Under the pieces are notes generated by a model. It was not told the origin of the DNA, ran no database searches, and was given only the letters and a program-made list of their open reading frames with translations. Below are positions 5,364-13,488 of a stretch of DNA of 22,834 bases, piece after piece. How positions within the stretch are numbered: the stretch's first letter is position 1; each line of letters starts with the position of its first letter. The position numbers and the translations under genes were made by a program. This stretch comes from a virus: the IMG/VR virus record IMGVR_UViG_3300048590_000229, positions 1-22,834 of that record, one strand, 5' to 3'.

Positions 5364-8309
5364 ATGATCCAGTTCACCGCCTCCGTCTGGGCCGACATCC
5401 TCGCGCAGAGCACCGCGGCGGGCCGCGCCACGGTCCTGGCCGGGAAGTTCCCGTCGGGCGGCACGATCGAGCTGCTCGACGCAGCCGCCTCCGTGATCCG
5501 CACGATCGACATGGGCCCGTGGACGGTGAGCGGCGCGTATGCCGTCCCGGGCACCTACACCGACTCGGCGCTCGGTGGCGGCACGCCGGCCGTTGCGGTG
5601 TTCAAGGCCGGTGCGACCGAGATCATGCGGATGACGTGCGGCACGTTGGCCGGCGCCGACTACCGGCTGCTCGCCAACATCGTGGCCGGCGTGCCGATCC
5701 GGCGCGGCCCGTTCGCGGTGCTGTTCTTGCCGCCGCCCGCACCTGGCACGTCGCAGCCGAGTATCGTCTCCGCGCCCACGATCAGCGGCGTGGCCAGGGT
5801 CGGCCAGACGCTCACCGCCACGCCAGGCGTCTACGCGGGCAATCCGGTGCCCGCTGTGGCTCGACAGTGGTATTCCGGCGCGACTGCCATTTCCGGTGCC
5901 TCGGGCCTGTTCGTCACGCTCACCGGCGACGAGCTGGGCGGCATCATCACGTTCAAGGAAGTGCCGTCGAACTCGGTAGGCTCGATCACGGCAGTGAGCA
6001 ACTCGCTCGGGCCGGTGGTGGCGGCGGACCTGAATGCCGACGCGATCCCGGCGACCATCCAGATCAACCAGGGCGGGACGTTCGACCTGACGCCCTACGT
6101 CGTGGGCGGCGTGCCTCCCTACACGGCTGCGGTGGCGGTTGGCTACAGCCTGCCGACCGGGGTGACGCTGACCGGCCCGATGGAGCTGTCGGCGGCCATC
6201 GACGCGCCGCTGACCGAGGAACCGCTCCCGACGGTCAAGTTCGACATCGACGACTCTGCGCCGGTGGCGGCCACGCTGCCTGAGTTCGGATTGCTGTCCG
6301 AAACCGGCGGCACAAATCTGCCATTTACGGCCGCACATCCGTTCGATGAAGGCGCGGTCACGGCTGGAAATTCCGTGGTCGCCGACGGACTTTCGACTTG
6401 GCAGTGCATCCCGATCAACACCTGGCCGGACGGCTCGATCAGGCTGGCGTGGGTCAGTGGCCGGGCCACGCTGACGCAAAACGTCGCTCGCACATTGCAA
6501 CTGTCGGTCGGCCCGGCGAATGCAGGCACGCACCAATCGCTCGCCACGCTCCGGGCAGGGCTCACTTCCGGGTCAGTACAGGTGGCAGGTGACACCATTG
6601 ACCTGCCGACGCTGATCGCGGAAACGCCGTTCGACCTGTTCGGGAACGGCACGAATGCCATCTTCACCGGGCCGGAATGCTCGTACTGGATCTGGCGCAG
6701 GCGGGTCGCTGGCACCGCTCATCTTGAGCTGTTCGTGCCGATCCGGCTCTATGCTGGCGGCGCTATCGAAGTCATCACGCCGTGGGTGCAGAACGGGGAC
6801 TTCCTCGTTCCGGCTCCGACGGCCTACACCATCGGAATCACGCTGACGCTCAACGGCACGGTGCGGTACTCGCAGCCGTCGGTGACGATCTATCACCACC
6901 AGGTGCTGCCCCTCGTCAACGGCGATTCGACCAGCCGGAGCTACTGGTACAGCGGCACCGATCCGAAGGTGATCCCGTTGCACGACACGGCGGCGATTCA
7001 AGCCACGAAGCTTACGCCGAAATACCGCAGCCTGACGCCGAGCAGCACCAAGCTCGACAGTCTGACGCAGACGTACACCCCAGGGTGGAAGGGGAACACC
7101 ACAACTGGCATGAGCGACCCAGGGGCTAGCCCGCACATCGGCCCGCTCCCTCAGTGGTGTGCGCTGTACCTGACGAGCGGCGGGGATCGCCGGGCCTACG
7201 AGTGCGTGATTGCGAATGGCCTGTCGGCGGGGGCTCGGCCCGCCCACTACCGCGACAGCGGCGGCTACGGGGAGAACACCGGCCGCTACCTCAAGCAATC
7301 GAGTTACCCACAGGCGTCTCTGGCATCGCAGATGACTCCGGTAATACCGACAGGAACGGGCGGAACGCCATACGGAATCGACACCGCGCACCAGCCCTCG
7401 CTTGCCTACCTGCCCTGGATGCTGACCGGCGACATCTACTTCCTAGAGGAGCAGATGGCGTGGGTCACGCACAACTACATCTATTACAACTGGCTGTTCC
7501 GCGACCAGGCAGAAGGCATCTATCACCTGTCGAGCCGTGAGGAGCGCGGCATGGCGTGGGCTTTGCGGTCGCTGGGCCATCTGGTGGCTTCGGTTCCTGA
7601 CACGCACACTCTGCGCAGCGAGTGGATCAGCCAACTCCAATACAACGTGATCCACTGGCACGACAACTACGTGACCGGGACCGAGGGTACGGGGCTGGCG
7701 AACAACCTCGGCCTGATCCACAGAAAGTCTGGCGTTAGCGTCTATCAGAGCGCGAGCGACCTGGGAACGGCAACCCCGGTCGCGTGGTACGGCGCACCGT
7801 GGATGATGCACTTCCAGACAATGGCGCTGAAGATTTGCAAGGACATCGGGCCTGACATTTCCGCGCCCGCGCAATCTGCTCTCGACGCGCTGGTGCAATT
7901 TTCCGGGGGTTTCGCCACTGGCCTGGCTGGCGGAAACAGCAGCGGGTGGCCGTTCACGCGCTTTGCGCAGTATGTGTTCCCGATGCAGGACACGTTCGCG
8001 GGGGGCGGAGACTGGATGCCAAGCTTCGCGGCGGCGTGGACGTCATACAAGCTTGACCAGGGATTGCCGGAGGAAACGCCGTCGGCTGGCGATCCGATCT
8101 GGATACAGAACAGCACGATCAACTACGTCAGCGCGTTGCAGTGGGCCGAATCGAGTGCGCCAGCGACCGCCCTTGCTGCGCTGGCCTGTGCTGTCGAGGA
8201 AGGTGTGACCGGCGCTCAGGATGGTTGGAACAGCGTCACCGGAGCATCAAACTTTAGTACGGCGAGCATGAACGATTCGCCGCAATACGCACTGGAGCCG
8301 AGGCAATGA
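5364..8309 (+). CDS. Large tailspike/fibre candidate with Ig-like domains and a polysaccharide-lyase-like C-terminus
   Basis: A 981-aa probable receptor-binding protein. Residues 1-125 form an N-terminal module probably used for virion attachment. About 130-215 is a phage-type Ig-like domain (PTISGVARVGQTLTATPGVY...QWYSGATAISGASG), and about 218-275 a second putative Ig fold (PYVVGGVPPYTAAVAVGY). From about 290 a beta-sandwich-like segment carries TWPDGSIRLAWVSG. A helical region with HQPSLAYLPWMLTGDIYFLEEQ, SSREERGMAWALRSLGHL and WHDNY follows at about 670-800 and resembles alpha/alpha-toroid lyases of the exo-rhamnogalacturonan lyase (PcRGLX/YetA-like) type. Depolymerase activity toward a host glycan is inference; no catalytic residues can be assigned. 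It is first in the adhesion operon after the repeated element, with a weak AGGA 10 nt before the ATG. GC content drops from about residue 310 onward. Confidence 0.72.
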   Translation: MIQFTASVWADILAQSTAAGRATVLAGKFPSGGTIELLDAAASVIRTIDMGPWTVSGAYAVPGTYTDSALGGGTPAVAVFKAGATEIMRMTCGTLAGADYRLLANIVAGVPIRRGPFAVLFLPPPAPGTSQPSIVSAPTISGVARVGQTLTATPGVYAGNPVPAVARQWYSGATAISGASGLFVTLTGDELGGIITFKEVPSNSVGSITAVSNSLGPVVAADLNADAIPATIQINQGGTFDLTPYVVGGVPPYTAAVAVGYSLPTGVTLTGPMELSAAIDAPLTEEPLPTVKFDIDDSAPVAATLPEFGLLSETGGTNLPFTAAHPFDEGAVTAGNSVVADGLSTWQCIPINTWPDGSIRLAWVSGRATLTQNVARTLQLSVGPANAGTHQSLATLRAGLTSGSVQVAGDTIDLPTLIAETPFDLFGNGTNAIFTGPECSYWIWRRRVAGTAHLELFVPIRLYAGGAIEVITPWVQNGDFLVPAPTAYTIGITLTLNGTVRYSQPSVTIYHHQVLPLVNGDSTSRSYWYSGTDPKVIPLHDTAAIQATKLTPKYRSLTPSSTKLDSLTQTYTPGWKGNTTTGMSDPGASPHIGPLPQWCALYLTSGGDRRAYECVIANGLSAGARPAHYRDSGGYGENTGRYLKQSSYPQASLASQMTPVIPTGTGGTPYGIDTAHQPSLAYLPWMLTGDIYFLEEQMAWVTHNYIYYNWLFRDQAEGIYHLSSREERGMAWALRSLGHLVASVPDTHTLRSEWISQLQYNVIHWHDNYVTGTEGTGLANNLGLIHRKSGVSVYQSASDLGTATPVAWYGAPWMMHFQTMALKICKDIGPDISAPAQSALDALVQFSGGFATGLAGGNSSGWPFTRFAQYVFPMQDTFAGGGDWMPSFAAAWTSYKLDQGLPEETPSAGDPIWIQNSTINYVSALQWAESSAPATALAALACAVEEGVTGAQDGWNSVTGASNFSTASMNDSPQYALEPRQ

Positions 8310-9481
8310 CGCGCGTCTCGATCACTCGCAAGATCAACGTCCGCGATCCTGTCAGTCTGGTCCCGGCCTTGGGATATGCCTCGCTGATCGCCCCGGCACT
8401 CGCGCATCGTGCCGTAAAACCGTCCGGCATGACGAACGGGCAGTTCGACAAGGCGCTGTTCGAGGCATACGGGTCCGGCATCTTCGTTCAGGACTATTCG
8501 GCTGATGGCGCGTTCGTGGTCGCCGGATCAGGTGGTCATGCTCATTTTGAGATCGTCGGCGGCGCCGGATTCGACTTCACCACGCGCCAGTGGTTCTGGC
8601 GCGGAACGCCCGGATACAACGAGACAGGCGAGCCGAGCTTGGAGTCCGACACCAACGGTTCGCCCTGGTACGAGCTGAACGGATACCCGCAGGTTCCGTG
8701 CCCGCCACATCCCTACGCGAACATGGCCCAGGTCCGTGCAGCGGATGGCGGGGGGGCGAAGGGTTCGGTGCTGCACATTGCCCGCTCGGCGGTGGCCGGT
8801 GAAGCTCGGGACAGCTACACCGCGCATAAGTTCGACTGCGCCAGCGGGCAGTGGACTCGTGCCGCAAGCTCGCCGTGCCCGACTTCGGCCTACACGGTGG
8901 AGGGCGCTGCGGTATTCGATCCGGTGGCGAAGCGGTATTACCGGGTGCCGTCTCAGGCCAATTCGATCACGTCGCTTGCCTACCTCGATGCGCAGACGTG
9001 GGAATGGGGGTCGATCTCGTGGCCAGGGTTCCTGTCCTCTGGCAACACGACCTACAACAAGGGCTTCTACTGGTCCGGGAATGGCAAGCGCCTGCTGATT
9101 ATCGCTTGGGGCACGCTCTGGCAGGCGCTCGATCTCGATAACCCGTCGGCGGGGTGGACGACGCTCACGATGAGCGGCGACTCGCCCCTCGTCGATACGA
9201 ACGTGCCGGCTTGGCACCAGGCCGACGGGAGCCTCTACATCCGCTTCTCGTCGAGCGCGTCCGGCAACTCGCTGCGAAAGGTCGTGCCGCCCGCGAACCC
9301 GCTTTCGGGCACATGGGTGGTATCCACGGTGACGCTGCTCGGCGACACGGTTCCCGAGTTCATCGGATCGGCTGGCGGTGGCGTGCCATCGACAGCAGCG
9401 TACCAGTCCCTTTTCTACATCCCGAGCCTCCAGTGTCTCGGATGGGTCACCGCAGGCGGCGTTGCGCTGCTGAATCCATAA
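8306..9481 (+). CDS. Beta-propeller/kelch-like phage surface protein
   Basis: A 391-aa protein starting by ATGA overlap with the tailspike gene. After an N-terminal segment (about 1-50), repeated blade-like units appear, each with small residues, a Trp and a turn: FDFTTRQWFWRG, KFDCASGQWTRAASSP, VFDPVAKRYYRVPSQ, YLDAQTWEWGSISWPG, LDLDNPSAGWTTLTMSG and LSGTWVVSTVTLLG. This is the pattern of kelch/galactose-oxidase-type propellers, which in phages occur in fibres and glycan-binding proteins. No signal peptide is present. It is likely a virion accessory adhesin or a protein assembled with the tailspike. The fold is inferred from repeat pattern only. Base composition matches the lower-GC part of the preceding gene. 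Confidence 0.6.
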   Translation: MTRVSITRKINVRDPVSLVPALGYASLIAPALAHRAVKPSGMTNGQFDKALFEAYGSGIFVQDYSADGAFVVAGSGGHAHFEIVGGAGFDFTTRQWFWRGTPGYNETGEPSLESDTNGSPWYELNGYPQVPCPPHPYANMAQVRAADGGGAKGSVLHIARSAVAGEARDSYTAHKFDCASGQWTRAASSPCPTSAYTVEGAAVFDPVAKRYYRVPSQANSITSLAYLDAQTWEWGSISWPGFLSSGNTTYNKGFYWSGNGKRLLIIAWGTLWQALDLDNPSAGWTTLTMSGDSPLVDTNVPAWHQADGSLYIRFSSSASGNSLRKVVPPANPLSGTWVVSTVTLLGDTVPEFIGSAGGGVPSTAAYQSLFYIPSLQCLGWVTAGGVALLNP

Positions 9482-9490
9482 GGAATCGCG

Positions 9491-10762
9491 ATGCCTTCTG
9501 TAGCCGCAACCTCAGCAAAAACCAACAACTCGTCGACGCTTACGAAATCCGGGATCACAGTCGGCACCGGCCAGGCGCTTCTGGTCAAACTCTACGTCGC
9601 CAACTGGGACAGCACCGATATTTCAAGTACGCCGTCGGTGACATTCAACGGCGTGGCGCTGACCAAGCACAGCGAGGAGCTTTCTACGTCCGGGAACGGG
9701 GCGAAGAACTATGCGGCAGTCTGGTATGGATCGCCGTCCGCCGCGACCGCCTCGGTAGTTGCATCGCTTGGTGGTAACTACCAAGTCTCTTTCATGGAAA
9801 TCGAGGTCGTCTCCGACCCCGAATCGCCGCTGATCCGGTCCGTGGATTTCGTGACCGGCGATGCTGCATCGGAAGTGTCGAACTCGATCACGACGGTTTC
9901 CGGCGATCTGGTTACTGACCTGCTCCGCTGGCGCAACGACTCGGGAAGCTGGAACGCGCTAACGCCTGGAGGCGGGCAGTCGGAACTGATCGACGAAGCC
10001 GGCCCGCCGGAAGCCGAGAACTACTGCATGGCGTCGTCTTACGAGCAGGCGACCGGCACCAGCACCACGATGTCATACACGCTGACCGATGCAGGCAGCG
10101 ATGGCACGGGGTTCGTGCATATCCTGGTGGCCCTGACTGGCTCTGCTCCCGGGACAACGGTCACCCTGACCCCCGACCCGGCTTCCGTTCAGGTCGGCAG
10201 CACGCGCACCTTCACGGCCACCCGCAGCGCAGCGGCCGGAGCTGGCGGGGTGACGTACAACGTCGCGTCGAGCAATCCTGCAGTCGCAACGGTGCCCACC
10301 CCGCAGACGCTCACCGAGGCCGATAGCGACCTGACGTTCGATGCCACGGGAGTGAGCGTCGGCACGGCGAACATCACCATCACCAACGCGGCCGACTCGA
10401 GCGAGACGGATACCGTGGCGCTGACGGTGACGGCGGTCACGACCAAGCGGGCGAAGTTCCTCGTGCATCCCGACTTTGCCTCGGCGACCGGCATCACGAT
10501 CGAGGTCAACGAGGCGCCGACGGGCGGTGCTCTGACGGGCGCGAAGCTGGGCTTCACGACCGGCGTCGCCGCGGAGGCCACGCTGGAAGGCGGCCAGGCG
10601 GTCATCAAGGTGAACGCCGCCGACGTAGGCGCTTCTGCCTTGGCAGCTGCGACCAGCGTGCGGGCGATCTTCAAGGGCCTCGCGGCGTCAGGTTCGGCCT
10701 TGGGCAGCGGAGCTGAGGCCGGCAGCGTCGTCGTGGCCACCGGCACGATCATCGAGGAATAA
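9491..10762 (+). CDS. Phage fibre protein with a bacterial Ig-like (BIG2-type) domain
   Basis: A 423-aa Ser/Thr/Ala/Val-rich protein with AAGGA about 8 nt upstream of ATG 9491. Residues about 1-215 form a beta-rich jelly-roll-like domain (SGITVGTGQALLVKLYVA, FMEIEVVSDPESPLIRSV, GFVHILVALTG). Residues about 220-318 are a BIG2-like Ig domain (TVTLTPDPASVQVGSTRTFTA...ATGVSVGTANITITNAADS). The final about 100 residues (KFLVHPDFASATGITIEVNE...SVVVATGTI) form another beta domain. No catalytic motif was seen. Probably a structural fibre or receptor-binding accessory; Ig domains in phage proteins typically bind carbohydrate or decorate virions. It lies 9 nt after the propeller gene and 4 nt before the next gene, within one operon. 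Confidence 0.65.
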   Translation: MPSVAATSAKTNNSSTLTKSGITVGTGQALLVKLYVANWDSTDISSTPSVTFNGVALTKHSEELSTSGNGAKNYAAVWYGSPSAATASVVASLGGNYQVSFMEIEVVSDPESPLIRSVDFVTGDAASEVSNSITTVSGDLVTDLLRWRNDSGSWNALTPGGGQSELIDEAGPPEAENYCMASSYEQATGTSTTMSYTLTDAGSDGTGFVHILVALTGSAPGTTVTLTPDPASVQVGSTRTFTATRSAAAGAGGVTYNVASSNPAVATVPTPQTLTEADSDLTFDATGVSVGTANITITNAADSSETDTVALTVTAVTTKRAKFLVHPDFASATGITIEVNEAPTGGALTGAKLGFTTGVAAEATLEGGQAVIKVNAADVGASALAAATSVRAIFKGLAASGSALGSGAEAGSVVVATGTIIEE

Positions 10763-10766
10763 CGGC

Positions 10767-12902
10767 ATGTCGAACGTCGCGCTGACCACCCGGGACGGGT
10801 TCGCCAACGTCGCGGTGACGACGCGCGTCGAGACGCCGATCGCGCCGACGATCACGACCACCGCGCTGCCCGGCGGCACGGTCGGCGCGGTCTACAACCA
10901 GACGATCCAGGTCACCGGCACGGCCCCGATCACCTGCACGATCCAGTCCGGCTCGCTGCCGCCCGAACTGACGCTGAATGCGACCACGCGGCAGATCACC
11001 GGGCCTGCCCTGGCCACGCCTGGGCTTTACGAGTTCACGGTGCGCGCGACCAACGCGGCCGGCTTCGACGACCAGCTGCTTTCCATCCTGGTGCCGAACG
11101 AGGGTTCGGGCGGCACGGCGCCCGTGGTCACGACGGTCACGCTGGTGCCGGCGACGGCCGAGATCGCGGCCGGCGGTGAAACTGTCGATCTGGTCGCCAC
11201 CGTGGAGGATGAGAACGACGACCCGATCCCGAATCTGACAGGCACGCTTGGCAGCACGGCGATCGCATCGGCAGCAGGCGCGCAGCTGGCGCCGACCGAT
11301 GCTTCCGGCCAGGCCACAGTGCGGGTGACGAGCGCCAGCGAGGCCGGCACGGCCAACATCACGATCACCTTCGACGGCGTGGTGAGCAACGCCGCGGTCA
11401 TCACAGTGCGCTCGGGCGTCGAGGCGCCTACCGACATCACGCTCTCGGCGTCGTCGGTCCCCGAGAACTCGGCCAATGGCACGGTCATCGGGGCGCTGGC
11501 CGCCGTCGACCCGGATCAGCCCACCGGACACACGTTCAGCCTGACTGCCGACGCGGGCGGGCGCTTCGGCATCAGCGGCTCGAACCTGGTGGTGGCCAAC
11601 GGGTCGCTGCTGAACCGCGAAGCGGCGAGCAGCCATTCGATCACGGTCCGCGTGACCGACGCCGACGGGCTCACCTTCGACAAGTCGTTCACGATCACGG
11701 TCACGAACGTCAACGAGGCACCCACCGGCATCGCGCTGTCGGCCAGCTCGATCATCGAGGGGGCGGCAAACGGCGCGATCGTGGGCTCGCTCACCCGGAC
11801 CGACCCGGATTCCGGCGACACGGGCACCTTCTCGCTCGATGACGACGCTGGCGGGCGCTTCGCGATCGTGGCCACGGGTGCCACGACGGCGAACCTGGTG
11901 GTCGCTGACGGCTCGCTGCTCGACTACGGAACCGCGCAGAGCCATGCGATCACGGTGCGCTTCACCGACGCGGGCGGCCTGTTCACCACGCAAGCCTTCA
12001 CGATCTCGGTGCTCGAGGTCGCCTCGGGCGTCACGAGCGTCACGGTCACCCCGGCCGGCGCCTCGATCGCGAGCAACCAGACGCAGCAGTTCAGCGCGGT
12101 CGTGGCCGGCTCGCCCACGCCCAGCCAGGATGTCACCTGGTCGGTGGTCGCCGGCCCGGGCTCGATCAACGGCGCTGGCCTTTACACGCCGGCCGGCGGC
12201 GGCACGCCTACCGTCCGGGCCACGTCGGTGCAGGCCCCGAGCATCTTCGGCGAGGCCACGCTCACGGTCGTGGCGGTCGACGAGTCGGCGCCGTCCGTCT
12301 CGATCACCGCTTCGGCGTTGTCGGTCACCGAGCCCGGCTCGATCCTGCTCACGGCCAACGCGACCGACAACATCGGCGTGACCGAGGTCCGGTTCTATCG
12401 CGATGGCGCGCAGATCGGCCAGCCGCTGCTTGCCGCGCCATTCCAGCGCACGCTCACCGTTGGATCGAGCGCTGACAACGGGACGTTCGCCTTCACCGCC
12501 CGGGCCAACGACGCCGCGGGCAACTCCGCGCTGAGCGCGCCGCTCTCGATCACGGTCAACGTGGCCGGGGCGCCGCTGGCGCGCTCCACCGGACTTGCCG
12601 ACATGATCGAGATTCCCCGCAAGGACACCACCCGGGCCATCGTGTTCCAGCTCGCCGACGCGACGACCGGCGATCCGCTGTCGGCCGCGGTGCCCACCGT
12701 GAGCCTTTCGCGCAACGGCGGCGCGCCGCAAGCCGCCACCGGCGTGGTGACCGAAACCCAGATCCCTGGCACCTACGTCTACATGCCCAGCGAGGCCGAC
12801 GTGAACGTGGAGGGCGACATGCTGATCCTCGTCTCGGCCACCGGGGCGGCGGCGCTCGCGCCGATCACCACCCGGGTCGTCACCCCCTACGGCAAGCGCT
12901 GA
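10767..12902 (+). CDS. Multi-Ig/cadherin-repeat phage fibre protein
   Basis: A 711-aa protein built as a string of beta-sandwich domains. A putative Ig (He_PIG-like; GGTVGAVYNQTIQVTG...GLYEFTVRATNAAG) lies at about 22-112. A BIG1-like domain follows at about 120-214. Two tandem cadherin-like repeats occupy about 217-315 and 316-415; both carry SxSS(V/I)xE, DAGGRF, LVVA(N/D)GSLL and SHxITVRxTDAxGL. A BIG2-like domain lies at about 418-505, and a BIG/Ig domain with DNIGVTEVRFYRDG at about 508-610. The C-terminal about 100 residues differ and may be an attachment domain. Cadherin repeats usually bind Ca2+ through acidic residues (DPD, DAD, NVNEAP present here). Probably an adhesion fibre. GAGGA lies 8 nt before the ATG. 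Its TGA begins copy 2 of the repeated element. Confidence 0.7.
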   Translation: MSNVALTTRDGFANVAVTTRVETPIAPTITTTALPGGTVGAVYNQTIQVTGTAPITCTIQSGSLPPELTLNATTRQITGPALATPGLYEFTVRATNAAGFDDQLLSILVPNEGSGGTAPVVTTVTLVPATAEIAAGGETVDLVATVEDENDDPIPNLTGTLGSTAIASAAGAQLAPTDASGQATVRVTSASEAGTANITITFDGVVSNAAVITVRSGVEAPTDITLSASSVPENSANGTVIGALAAVDPDQPTGHTFSLTADAGGRFGISGSNLVVANGSLLNREAASSHSITVRVTDADGLTFDKSFTITVTNVNEAPTGIALSASSIIEGAANGAIVGSLTRTDPDSGDTGTFSLDDDAGGRFAIVATGATTANLVVADGSLLDYGTAQSHAITVRFTDAGGLFTTQAFTISVLEVASGVTSVTVTPAGASIASNQTQQFSAVVAGSPTPSQDVTWSVVAGPGSINGAGLYTPAGGGTPTVRATSVQAPSIFGEATLTVVAVDESAPSVSITASALSVTEPGSILLTANATDNIGVTEVRFYRDGAQIGQPLLAAPFQRTLTVGSSADNGTFAFTARANDAAGNSALSAPLSITVNVAGAPLARSTGLADMIEIPRKDTTRAIVFQLADATTGDPLSAAVPTVSLSRNGGAPQAATGVVTETQIPGTYVYMPSEADVNVEGDMLILVSATGAAALAPITTRVVTPYGKR

Positions 12903-12941
12903 CCCGCATCCGGTACGGCGGCATCCATAGAGTGCGGCGGG
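12900..12941 (+). promoter_or_regulatory. Repeated late-module element, copy 2 (candidate phage promoter)
   Basis: The block TGACCCGCATCCGGTACG at 12900-12917 starts at the stop codon of the fibre gene. CCATAGAGT at 12925-12933 lies at exactly the same offset as in copy 3. The element ends just before the terminase small subunit gene. It is proposed as a promoter for the packaging genes by position and repetition; this is inference. Confidence 0.6.
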
Positions 12942-12958
12942 AATAGCCCCGACCGCAC
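12932..12958 (+). promoter_or_regulatory. Leader hairpin just upstream of the terminase small subunit
   Basis: GTGCGG at 12932-12937 can pair with CCGCAC at 12953-12958, with an inner GGG (12939-12941) to CCC (12947-12949) pairing around the loop. The hairpin ends 2 nt before ATG 12961, where no Shine-Dalgarno sequence is visible, so it may influence translation initiation. There is no T-run, so it is not a standard terminator. Confidence 0.4.
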
Positions 12959-12960
12959 CT

Positions 12961-13488
12961 ATGTCCAGGAAGCTCAACCCCCACGGGATCACCGAGAAGC
13001 AGGCGCGCTTCGCTCAGGAGTACCTGATCGACTGCAACGCCGCGCAGGCCGCAAAGCGGGCCGGCTACGGCGCGCCCTACGAGCGGCGCGGCTATGAAGT
13101 GCTGAAGAACCCAAGGGTGGCCGCACTCATCAAGGCCGAGCAGGCCAAGTTGCGCGAGAAAGCCGGTATCGAAGCTGAAGATGTCGTGAACCAGGTCGCG
13201 GCGATCGTGTTCGCCGACCCGCGCAAGACGGTCGACAAGAAGGGCGTGCCGCTCGGGCTGCACCAGCTGGACGATGCGACCGCTGCGGCCGTGGCCAGCT
13301 ACAAGGTGACGGAGGGCGAGCAGTCGCGAACCGTCGAGGTCAAGTTCTGGGACAAGAACAGCGCGGCCGAGAAGCTGATGAAGCACCTGGGCCTGTTCGA
13401 GAAGGACAACCGCCAGCGTGCCGACCCGCTGGCCGAGCTGGTGCAGATGCTTCATGAGCGCGGCTCCCGACTCCCTGTTCGTCGTTGA
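12961..13488 (+). CDS. terS: Terminase small subunit (Terminase_2 type)
   Basis: A 175-aa protein with the hallmark start of the Terminase_2 family: GITEKQARFAQEYLIDCNAAQAAKRAGY (in pieces GITEKQARFAQEYL and IDCNAAQAAKRAGY), then VLKNPRVAALIKAEQ. This N-terminal HTH region recognises phage DNA for packaging. The middle is a helical oligomerization region and the C-terminus (SAAEKLMKHLGLFEKDN) is typical of the family. It would form a ring that recruits the large subunit to concatemeric DNA. ATG 12961 is the only plausible start and lacks a clear Shine-Dalgarno sequence. The 3' end overlaps the large-subunit gene by 35 nt. Confidence 0.9.
   Translation: MSRKLNPHGITEKQARFAQEYLIDCNAAQAAKRAGYGAPYERRGYEVLKNPRVAALIKAEQAKLREKAGIEAEDVVNQVAAIVFADPRKTVDKKGVPLGLHQLDDATAAAVASYKVTEGEQSRTVEVKFWDKNSAAEKLMKHLGLFEKDNRQRADPLAELVQMLHERGSRLPVRR

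Noticed and set aside
5364-12902. Diversity-generating retroelement targeting the fibre genes
   Set aside because: Ig-like fibre genes are possible targets, but no reverse transcriptase and no template/variable repeat pair was seen in the window.
10749-12992. 747-codon open frame on the minus strand opposite the multi-Ig fibre gene
   Set aside because: Extremely Arg/Gly/Asp/Ala-rich low-information translation, typical of the antisense shadow of a high-GC gene. The + strand frame encodes clear Ig and cadherin-like domains.
13418-13453. GTG 13418 as start of the terminase large subunit
   Set aside because: It adds residues read out of frame from the small-subunit gene. ATG 13454 gives the expected N-terminus, although no clear ribosome binding site precedes it.
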